This document shows positions 5,122 to 10,845 of a stretch of 10,845 bases of DNA, in pieces; the first letter of the stretch is position 1; every line of letters starts with the position of its first letter. This DNA is from Nitrososphaeraceae archaeon. GTDB lineage: Archaea; Thermoproteota; Nitrososphaeria; Nitrososphaerales; Nitrososphaeraceae. A program made the position numbers and the translations under genes. The stretch is from the NCBI GenBank assembly GCA_025922715.1, contig JAICHH010000052.1, positions 1-10,845 on the forward strand. Direction: 5' to 3'. A model generated the notes under the pieces. The model worked only from the letters and a program-made list of their open reading frames with translations. It was not told where the DNA came from and searched no databases.

Positions 5122-7868
5122 ATTTCATATTTGGATAAAGGTAAAGTAAAACCGAATTCTGCACCATTCTTTCCATATTTATTGTTATTATGTCCCCATA
5201 TCTTTCCTCCATGAGCATCTATGATATTTTTTGAAATGTACAAACCCAAACCTGTTCCTTTATCAGATTTTGTTGCAAATTTCTCAAACAGTCGTGGCAA
5301 TACCTCAGGATCTATTCCTTTTCCTGTATCTTTTATTTTGATAGATACAAATTCTTTTTCTTCATTATTTGTATTATTATTAATTTTATCTATGAATTTT
5401 TCTGTATTAATTGTAATTACTCCATCTTCAGTAAATTTTAAAGCATTGCTTAACAAATTAGAAAGTACTTGCTGTATTCTATTTTTATCCGCATAAACAA
5501 ATAACGGCTCTGCAGATAATTCCGGATATATTAGTTGAATATTGGTATTTTTATCAGTATTTTCTTTGTTTGATTTTATTACACTCGCTTCTTTTTTCAT
5601 CTTTGCTGTTAGATCTTCAATTAAATTTACTATTATTTCTCTTAAATCAAATTTGCTTTTTTCAAGTTTTAAAGTACCACTTTCTATCCTTGATACATCC
5701 AAGATATCTTCTGTTAATCTATACAATTTTTCAGCATTCCTTTTTACAGGTTCTAAATATTTTTCTGTATTTTCAGGAAAAGCATCTATCATTTCACAAT
5801 ATCCTATAATAGATTGAGTAGGAGTTCTTAATTCATGGGCTGCGACATTTATGAATTCTTTTTGCATTTTATCGTGTTTATTTAATAGTTCATTGGTGAA
5901 TGTAAGTTCTTGATTTACATTCGCTAATATTTGTAACGATTCTCTCAATTCTTCTGTGGTACTCTGCAGTTCATCATTTGCGATTCTAATACTTTCATAT
6001 AATTCTGTTTGGGTCCAAAGAGTATCAAAAATTGAGATATAGGAAAAAACAGTAGTTGGAGTATTAGAATATATTGATGATCCAATTGCTTCCAAAAAAT
6101 TATCTTTGGAATCATCTTTTAATTCAATAACCAATAAATCTTTTTTGTCGATGATTATACATGCAGTATTGATTTCGGATAATGATTCTATTCTTCTAAA
6201 TTCAATATTTTCTTTTTGTTTGTTTGTTTTTTTTATTCTGTTGTAAATACTTGTAATATCTTTCTCTAAGTTATTGTTAGTAGGGGTTAATATTTTTACT
6301 AATAATTTGTTACTATTTTCTTCGCTATCATGATGATGATTATTATTAATATTAATATTTAACAATTTTTTTTCTAAAATATTAAATATCCCTATTTTTC
6401 TATATCTAAAGAAAGCATTTATTGATGGAAGGATGATTAAGATTTCTTTAGTTCCTTTTTGTATATGGTGGATCAAAAGTTGTTGAGTTTTATAAGGATT
6501 TTCAATTAATTCTGTGAATCCTTCTTCTGTATTTAGATTTGAACTCATATCCTTTATTTTTATTCTAGCATCCAAACCCTCATCCCATAGGTCTTCAAAT
6601 ATAGATTTATAATATTTTATAAGCGATAGATCTGGGATAGAAAATACATACGATGTATCTATTTTATTAGATGTACGCATAGAAACGTTAAATTTTGTAT
6701 CTGAAACTTCGAAATTGATGGGTAGAGGATTACTGGCATGTCTTATGTAGACACCTTCTATTTCAAGAAATTTTGCTACCAATTCCATATTTTGTCGAGT
6801 TATTTTCAATATACATCTTAAACCAATATTGTTGTCATTTTTATTTACAAGAGATTTTGACTTGCTGTTTTGATTCATCTTTTTTAATAATAATGTTTTT
6901 TTTATATTCTCTTTAAATAATTCAAAATAATTTTCATAAATTATTCTTAATATTTCATCTTGAAAATACCAATCCCGTTCAATGGTATCTTTCAAACTAC
7001 TTATTATAAAATTATGGAATTGTATACGAGTTTTAATAATCATTGTTTCTATTTGATCTTTTCCTTCTTCCATTTGTCGAATTCTTTCTTCTACAGTCAT
7101 TCCTTCATTCCATAATTTATCAAAGGTTTTCTTATAATGATTAACACTTGTAGATTCATTTATTACAAATAAATTTGGAAATATTCTTCCTTCTTTAATT
7201 TCCTCTATAAAAGAATATAAAATGTTATCAATAATTGAAAAATTTTGTATTGGGGTATTGTTTTTAATATGACGCATTTGTATCCCTGTTTTCTGAAATA
7301 TAGAAACCAAAGGAATTGTTTCTTTATCTATATGTAGTATATATCGTATTCCATGAAAGTGTTTTCCTTTTTTATATCGTTTTAAAAGATCTAACTGCTC
7401 ATTCCAAAAGTTATCATAAAGAATTTTCATCCCTCTGAAATTGTTTAATGCAAATAGATGATCACGAGAATTTATAATAGAATCTCTTATTCTAAATGTA
7501 ATTTCATTTTCATCAGTTAATTCTTCTGTAACTTCTGAAACAATACCTTTTTCTAGTTCTGCTATTTTCTTTTCTCCGGAAACAGCTTTATTCCATAAAC
7601 TTTCAAATATGTCAAGTTGTTGTTTTACTACTTTTTCCATACAACTATACAATAGTTGAGAAGAACTAGAAAATGGTAATGGGTCTATATCACTAAAAAA
7701 TTCCTTATCAGTTACTAGTAGAATACCGATAACTTTTGGTAAATGTTTAACTTCTGCAATCGACATCAGCTGCCTACACTGTTCTATATTATCTTCAGTT
7801 ACTTCTGTAATACATCTAAGTTTTACACACCGACTTTGAGCATTTATATAGCTATTCCGTATTTCCAA
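5118..7868 (-). CDS. Soluble histidine kinase with four tandem sensor modules
   Basis: From TTG 7866-7868 the frame gives 916 residues. Residues 1-620 hold four diverged copies of one sensor module. Each ends in F-x-x-L-W (F88-W92, F249-W253, F424-W428, F614-W618), and the first three contain a strand of the type VKLRCI (15-20), IRYILHI (174-180), LRCILKI (350-356). A coiled coil (about 625-668) leads to a HisKA domain with phospho-acceptor His678 in VAAHELRTP, then a HATPase domain with N box NLLSN (804-808), G1 box DTGKGID (847-853), F-box-like LFEKFATKSD and G2 box GTGLGL (871-876). All catalytic motifs are intact. There is no membrane segment, so it should sense a cytosolic signal, and no receiver domain or adjacent response regulator. 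Asn/His-rich linkers occur at 504-520 and 827-835. The TTG is probably not the native start: the frame is coding-like up to 8030 (see 7869-8030). Confidence 0.9.
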   Translation of the reverse strand: MEIRNSYINAQSRCVKLRCITEVTEDNIEQCRQLMSIAEVKHLPKVIGILLVTDKEFFSDIDPLPFSSSSQLLYSCMEKVVKQQLDIFESLWNKAVSGEKKIAELEKGIVSEVTEELTDENEITFRIRDSIINSRDHLFALNNFRGMKILYDNFWNEQLDLLKRYKKGKHFHGIRYILHIDKETIPLVSIFQKTGIQMRHIKNNTPIQNFSIIDNILYSFIEEIKEGRIFPNLFVINESTSVNHYKKTFDKLWNEGMTVEERIRQMEEGKDQIETMIIKTRIQFHNFIISSLKDTIERDWYFQDEILRIIYENYFELFKENIKKTLLLKKMNQNSKSKSLVNKNDNNIGLRCILKITRQNMELVAKFLEIEGVYIRHASNPLPINFEVSDTKFNVSMRTSNKIDTSYVFSIPDLSLIKYYKSIFEDLWDEGLDARIKIKDMSSNLNTEEGFTELIENPYKTQQLLIHHIQKGTKEILIILPSINAFFRYRKIGIFNILEKKLLNININNNHHHDSEENSNKLLVKILTPTNNNLEKDITSIYNRIKKTNKQKENIEFRRIESLSEINTACIIIDKKDLLVIELKDDSKDNFLEAIGSSIYSNTPTTVFSYISIFDTLWTQTELYESIRIANDELQSTTEELRESLQILANVNQELTFTNELLNKHDKMQKEFINVAAHELRTPTQSIIGYCEMIDAFPENTEKYLEPVKRNAEKLYRLTEDILDVSRIESGTLKLEKSKFDLREIIVNLIEDLTAKMKKEASVIKSNKENTDKNTNIQLIYPELSAEPLFVYADKNRIQQVLSNLLSNALKFTEDGVITINTEKFIDKINNNTNNEEKEFVSIKIKDTGKGIDPEVLPRLFEKFATKSDKGTGLGLYISKNIIDAHGGKIWGHNNNKYGKNGAEFGFTLPLSKYEI

Positions 7869-8030
7869 ATTATTTACATAACTTTGTAGAAAAAAGGGAT
7901 TTAAACAGGCATTTACAACACTTTCTGCATTATTTAGTATTCTATTTACTTTTTCTAAAATATCTCCTGAACCTTGAAGTATTTCTATTTTATTATGGAA
8001 AAAATACGTCTCATTCAGGATTAGATCATG
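7869..8030 (-). other. Kinase N-terminal extension lacking a usable start
   Basis: Upstream of TTG 7868 the kinase frame stays open for 54 more codons to a TAA at 8031-8033. Its peptide (ETYFFHNKIEILQGSGDILE, then KVNRILNNAESVVNACLN) resembles the first half of the other sensor modules, for example ENPYKTQQLLIHHIQKGTKE at residues 456-475, so it completes module 1. It contains no ATG, GTG or TTG. In the next frame an ATG lies at 8027-8029, followed by ATC TAA. One inserted base there would link this ATG to the kinase frame. A TATA-rich tract lies about 25 nt upstream of that ATG. The simplest reading is a one-base deletion within the first three codons, or an assembly error. Confidence 0.6.
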
Positions 8031-8046
8031 TTATTTGCTCGTTAAT

Positions 8047-8061
8047 TATATATATATATAT
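8047..8061 (-). promoter_or_regulatory. TATA-rich promoter of the histidine kinase
   Basis: An alternating TA tract of 15 bases, centre about 8054, lies about 25 nt upstream of the ATG at 8029 in the minus direction. This is the usual archaeal TATA-to-start distance and suggests a leaderless kinase mRNA beginning at that ATG rather than at the TTG 160 nt further on. Confidence 0.45.
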
Positions 8062-8177
8062 TGAGATATTGTATTCAACAATAATTATATTTTATATACA
8101 ACATCCGTTAAACCGATTATAAATATTATCATCATCAATTTTTATATTCTACACAAATTAAATTGCTTGGCTATATT

Positions 8178-8201
8178 ATTGAGTAGTTGCCTCAATTTTT
8201 A
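8178..8201. other. Small hairpin followed by T-tract
   Basis: ATTGAG (8178-8183) and CTCAAT (8191-8196) form a 6-bp stem with a 7-nt loop, followed on the plus strand by TTTT. It could be a terminator for plus-strand RNA or an operator-like dyad about 150 bases upstream of the kinase. A stem this short may be chance. Confidence 0.22.
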
Positions 8202-8372
8202 GGTTAAGGTAAAGGTAAAGAATTAAAGTATCTTAGAGAGATATTAAAAATGAAGATTATCTTGTTTGAGATTCTATCTATATCAAGTATTGTTCACTAA
8301 TAATTTATAAATCCATATAATTTCTTCATATTTTTATATTGACTCATAGTAATAATAAGACTTACAACTATA

Positions 8373-8477
8373 ATGCACATATCAGAATATTATATGTCCT
8401 TAAGTATAGCAGAATGGTCAGCTATTTTTAGGGAATTTATATTATTCATACAAGATGATATTTCTAATAATATTTAA
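8373..8477 (+). CDS. Possible 34-aa small protein
   Basis: An ATG at 8373 opens 34 codons to TAA 8475-8477. The peptide MHISEYYMSLSIAEWSAIFR then EFILFIQDDISNNI has an amphipathic helix, two acidic patches, a tryptophan and three methionines including the start, which is unlike random AT-rich peptide. The TCTCCTTTTTTA tract starts immediately after its stop codon and could end its transcript. A TATA-like TTTTTATATT at 8331-8340 would start transcription about 10 nt before the ATG. It faces the minus-strand ORF at 8500-8694. No family is recognised. Confidence 0.35.
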   Translation: MHISEYYMSLSIAEWSAIFREFILFIQDDISNNI

Positions 8478-8489
8478 TCTCCTTTTTTA
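8478..8489 (+). repeat. TCTCCTTTTTTA motif, copy 3
   Basis: Third identical copy of the 12-mer. It lies between two convergent small ORFs: directly after the plus-strand stop at 8475-8477, and 10 nt beyond the minus-strand stop at 8500. The position suits a transcription terminator for the plus-strand unit. Confidence 0.4.
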
Positions 8490-8499
8490 ATTCACCTTC

Positions 8500-8694
8500 T
8501 TATTTTTCTTCATTACATTTGTATCCTATATCATAATATTTTGCATCTAACTCTTTTCTATTGATAATAATACTATGAAAACCAAAATTGTTTAAAACCT
8601 GTCTAATAGCTCTATTGATAAAAAATTGTATTTGCTGACCTAAATTATTGTATATGGACATACTTGTTCTCACATCTAGCTTACTGTTATTCAA
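8500..8694 (-). CDS. Hypothetical 64-aa protein
   Basis: The frame opens at TTG 8692-8694 with a TAA two codons upstream, and gives 64 residues. An internal ATG at residue 12 (MSIYNNLGQQ) is an alternative start for 53 residues. The sequence reads as coding: it uses Q, G, H, D and C in a mixed pattern (NRAIRQVLNNFGFHSIIINR, then KELDAKYYDIGYKC), compatible with a small alpha/beta fold. Neither start has a Shine-Dalgarno site; an AT-rich TCATATAATATT about 21 nt before the TTG is a weak TATA candidate. I do not recognise a family. It may be a complete small protein or the remaining end of a longer gene. Its 3' side carries the shared 12-mer motif. Confidence 0.45.
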   Translation of the reverse strand: MNNSKLDVRTSMSIYNNLGQQIQFFINRAIRQVLNNFGFHSIIINRKELDAKYYDIGYKCNEEK

Positions 8695-8907
8695 GTATTA
8701 ATACAAGAAATATTATATGAACTAAATACTAATCCTACAATGATTACTTTTAATAATTAAATAGAGTATTTTCCCAATTAAATCATAGTTTCTTTTTGAA
8801 ATTTATACTGGTGTAATATAGTAATATATTGTTTTAGATAAACTATTATATTCTAAATATGATCATCTTAATTTGGATCTACTAGGATACTGCCGATTTT
8901 GTTTATT

Positions 8908-9702
8908 TTAACCTTTATCAAATTTATTGATGATATTAACAAGATCAATACCTCGCATAATTTTGATATTATTTTTTGATGTCAAATATTCAAGTATATT
9001 TTTATACATTCTTCCTCCTTTCATTTTTAAAACATTATCATGCCAAAGTAGAGTTATAATTTTGATATTATCAGACTCATTTTTGGATGTTAAGATAGAT
9101 ATAGTTTCTTGAAAAATATTTAAGATATTTTCCTCTGTTACTCCTAAATATGAAAATAAATATGTGTCCATTATAGTTATTGGAAATTCTATTATGCCAT
9201 CAATTTTTCTATAATTCATATCTTCAATACTAATACGATTCTTGTATCTTTTCATGGTTGAATCATAAGTAAATCCAATTTGATAGAGTTTTGATAGTAA
9301 TTTGTTATCAAAATTAAGATAATGGACTCTATTTCCAAATATTGGTTTTCTAGTAAGAATTTCTAAATTAGTTTTCTCTTTTTGAAGCATGTCTAAATTC
9401 CTGATGGAATTACCATCCGTATGTAATCCTATTTCCCACTTTCCATTCATAAGAGATGTAATTTCTTCTTCATAATCTAAATAATTTCCATTTTCATAAT
9501 ATGTTCTGAAAAAAAATGTGGATCTAACACCAAATTTCTCTTCCAAATCCATTATTTCTACAAAATTATAATATAAATTTTCTTGATTAACTCTCTCAAA
9601 TATTGAATTTTCAAATCTATCTTTCCTAGCAAAAATATGTTCTTTTTCTGGTCCTTGTTTTCTCCAATCAACGTCATGAGATAAAAAAATATGTAATATC
9701 AT
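8908..9702 (-). CDS. Polysaccharide deacetylase-like protein (NodB fold)
   Basis: This 264-residue cytosolic protein starts at ATG 9700-9702. The divergent NodB/CE4 landmarks appear in order: LSHDVDW (7-13, first metal/catalytic aspartates), FGVRSTFFF (57-65), WEIGLHTDGN (89-98, with the metal-binding His94), GNRVHYL (123-129), GFTYDST (143-149) and LLWHDNVLKMKGGR (218-231). The usual HxxxH of motif 2 is H94-TDG-N98, so the second His is replaced by Asn. The RVHY arginine and histidine stand where the family has its R-x-P-Y motif, which is common in NodB-like proteins of surface-glycan loci. Family members remove N- or O-acetyl groups from sugars. There is no signal peptide, so the likely substrate is an intracellular, nucleotide- or lipid-linked sugar. 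It follows the acyltransferase gene by 19 nt and probably shares its transcript. The exact substrate cannot be told. Confidence 0.85.
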   Translation of the reverse strand: MILHIFLSHDVDWRKQGPEKEHIFARKDRFENSIFERVNQENLYYNFVEIMDLEEKFGVRSTFFFRTYYENGNYLDYEEEITSLMNGKWEIGLHTDGNSIRNLDMLQKEKTNLEILTRKPIFGNRVHYLNFDNKLLSKLYQIGFTYDSTMKRYKNRISIEDMNYRKIDGIIEFPITIMDTYLFSYLGVTEENILNIFQETISILTSKNESDNIKIITLLWHDNVLKMKGGRMYKNILEYLTSKNNIKIMRGIDLVNIINKFDKG

Positions 9703-9721
9703 ATCAGCTACTTTAACGAAA

Positions 9722-10408
9722 CTATAATGATTTTAACTTATCACTTGTTATATCTAGTTTTATGGTCGATTTATTGGTGTAGACTCCCTTTTCCTCTGTA
9801 TCATTTAGTATAATGGCTCCTGCTCCAATTACAGTCTCTTGAGCAATTTTTACACCGTTTCTTATAGTAGCATTCATTCCTATAAAACAAAAAGAATTGA
9901 TAGTTACATTTCCTGCTATTGCGGAATGTGAAACAATAAAACAATGATCTTTTATCGTCGTATGATGACTTATTACATTCCCTGTCCAAATTATTATGTT
10001 ATTTCCTAAAGTTACAAAGGGTTGAATTACATTTTTTTCAAAGATAAAACAATTCTCACCCATATGAAATTCTTCACTAATCGACGTAGTAGGATGGATA
10101 TAACTTATCAATTTATACCCCTTTGTTTTTGCTTCATCAAATATCTTTGCTCTTTTCTTATTCATATTAGTATATCCTATTGCTATAAACATATCAAATT
10201 TAGGACATGGATAAATATCTTGAACTGTTTCAAATGGAACTACAGGTAAGCTACAAAATATTTTGGTGTCTTTTAAAGCCCATTCATTAACTGTAAAAGC
10301 TACAACTTCAAAATCTGAAGACTGCTTCAGATAGATATATATAATTTCTGCAAAGTTACCTGTTCCAAAAATTATAACCTTTCTCAATAAAATTTTTAAA
10401 TATAACAA
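9722..10408 (-). CDS. NeuD/PglD-type sugar O/N-acyltransferase
   Basis: This 228-residue protein (from TTG 10406-10408) has an N-terminal Rossmann-like sugar-nucleotide domain with VIIFGTGNFAEIIYIYL (11-27) and FDMFIAIGY (71-79), then a left-handed beta-helix of hexapeptide repeats from about 105 to 202 (IHPTTSI, GNNIII, ISHHTTIKDH, AIAGNVTI, FCFIGMNATI, TVIGAGAII). His148 in ISHHTTIKD aligns with the catalytic His of the NHD motif in NeuD/PglD. The family transfers acetyl or related groups from acyl-CoA to amino- or hydroxy-sugars such as sialic, legionaminic or bacillosamine precursors. The start is uncertain: TTG 10408 fits the TATA box at 10431-10438 (leaderless), while TTG 10385-10387 would give the more usual short N-terminus MRKVIIFGTG (221 residues). 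It leads a two-gene unit with the deacetylase. Confidence 0.88.
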   Translation of the reverse strand: MLYLKILLRKVIIFGTGNFAEIIYIYLKQSSDFEVVAFTVNEWALKDTKIFCSLPVVPFETVQDIYPCPKFDMFIAIGYTNMNKKRAKIFDEAKTKGYKLISYIHPTTSISEEFHMGENCFIFEKNVIQPFVTLGNNIIIWTGNVISHHTTIKDHCFIVSHSAIAGNVTINSFCFIGMNATIRNGVKIAQETVIGAGAIILNDTEEKGVYTNKSTIKLDITSDKLKSL

Positions 10409-10845
10409 GTATATGGATTTTTGTTTTTAGTATATAAACATCCAATATAATGGTAATTCTTTATAAAGAGGATTATGAATAAACTATCTTGTTGGCTATC
10501 ATAGTTAAGAGCTTAACTTAAAAGTTATTCTATAAATAATTTACCGGAAATTGTAGGAAATATTTTAAATAAAAAGTAGTTTCTTTCATGATAGTAGTAC
10601 AAAAATTATAAATTTCACACCTTATCCTATTTTGGTATTAAAAATTTATATATAAAATTATAAATTCCTAACTTTTATCTTTTATTACCTTAATTTAGTG
10701 TTAAAAGATCGACAATATGATGATTAATGTTAATAATACTCATACAATAGAGGCTTTAAACAATTATAAGAATTAATTATTATTTTTAATGTTAATAATG
10801 AATAAATAAGCTAGTATAATAACAACTTCATCTTATATAGAATAG
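10409..10845. other. Upstream region of the glycan unit, no gene seen
   Basis: About 440 bases with the TATA box at 10431-10438. A 14-base direct repeat TTAATGTTAATAAT occurs at 10724-10737 and 10786-10799, and a 19-codon plus-strand ORF starts near 10718 (MMINVNNTHTIEALNNYKN). The repeat is A/T-dominated and could be chance. No RNA gene, attachment site or mobile element is visible, and no gene on the right edge can be supported. Confidence 0.5.
10431..10438 (-). promoter_or_regulatory. TATA box of the acyltransferase-deacetylase unit
   Basis: On the minus strand this reads TTTATATA, close to the archaeal consensus. Its centre is 26-27 nt upstream of the TTG at 10408, placing the start site on that codon; the alternative TTG at 10387 would have about 20 nt of leader. 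Confidence 0.5.

Larger units (their letters stand above)
8031..8372. other. Intergenic region upstream of the kinase
   Basis: About 340 bases containing the kinase promoter, a hairpin at 8178-8196 and a short imperfect tandem repeat AGGTTA-AGGTAA-AGGTAA at 8201-8218. A 16-codon plus-strand peptide starts near 8250 (MKIILFEILSIS) and is probably chance. No RNA gene is seen. Confidence 0.45.

Noticed and set aside
5221..5817. Plus-strand ORFs of 79-91 codons opposite the kinase
   Set aside because: They are antisense shadows of a strongly supported coding frame, rich in F, L and S as expected for the complement of K/N/E-rich coding sequence. They overlap one another in different frames.
8201..8218. 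Imperfect tandem hexamers AGGTTA, AGGTAA, AGGTAA
   Set aside because: Only three units with one mismatch. Too short to be called an operator or iteron array without further evidence.
8927..10249. ORFs of 61-75 codons overlapping the deacetylase and acyltransferase genes
   Set aside because: They lie fully inside two genes with clear family motifs, in other frames, and have no plausible domain content.
10724..10799. 14-base direct repeat TTAATGTTAATAAT, two copies
   Set aside because: Thirteen of its 14 bases... are mostly A/T and only one G breaks it; two such copies in this composition can arise by chance. No array, spacer regularity or mobile-element context supports CRISPR, att sites or an origin.

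Overview
The window is very AT-rich and loosely packed. Most recognisable genes lie on the minus strand, separated by long non-coding gaps. Three things point to an archaeon, most likely an ammonia-oxidising Nitrososphaeria member of the Nitrosocosmicus type: TATA-like boxes about 25 nt upstream of start codons with almost no leader, few Shine-Dalgarno sites, and a soluble histidine kinase with tandem sensor modules of the kind common in that group. This placement is inference; there is no rRNA or marker gene here to confirm it.

Layout. 1-86: the 3' end of a plus-strand gene. 87-1391: mostly non-coding, with a 60-aa two-helix membrane protein (612-794) and some doubtful micro-ORFs. 1392-2342: a stomatin/slipin-type SPFH membrane protein without an NfeD neighbour. 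2626-3129: a multi-pass membrane protein of unknown function, directly downstream of a frame-broken gene relic (3131-3699). 4211-4591 (+): a small membrane-anchored extracytoplasmic protein. 4624-4891 (+): a membrane-anchored C2H2 zinc-finger gene that seems to be split by one extra A. 4987-5121 (+): a short relic carrying an in-frame TGA. 5118-7868: a large cytosolic histidine kinase with four tandem sensor modules. Its true 5' end extends to about 8030 but appears disrupted next to the start codon. 8373-8694: two small hypothetical ORFs facing each other. 8908-10408: a two-gene surface-glycan unit made of a NeuD/PglD-type sugar O-acyltransferase followed by a NodB-fold deacetylase.

Working together. 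The acyltransferase and deacetylase sit 19 nt apart behind one TATA box and probably modify the same cell-surface sugar. The kinase has no receiver domain and no response regulator beside it, so it looks like an orphan. The stretch 3131-5121, and the kinase 5' end, hold several reading frames that are coherent at the protein level but broken by single frameshifts or stops. This looks like a zone of gene decay; indel errors in A/T homopolymers of the assembly are the main alternative. I see no tRNA, rRNA, CRISPR array, insertion sequence or complete new defence system.
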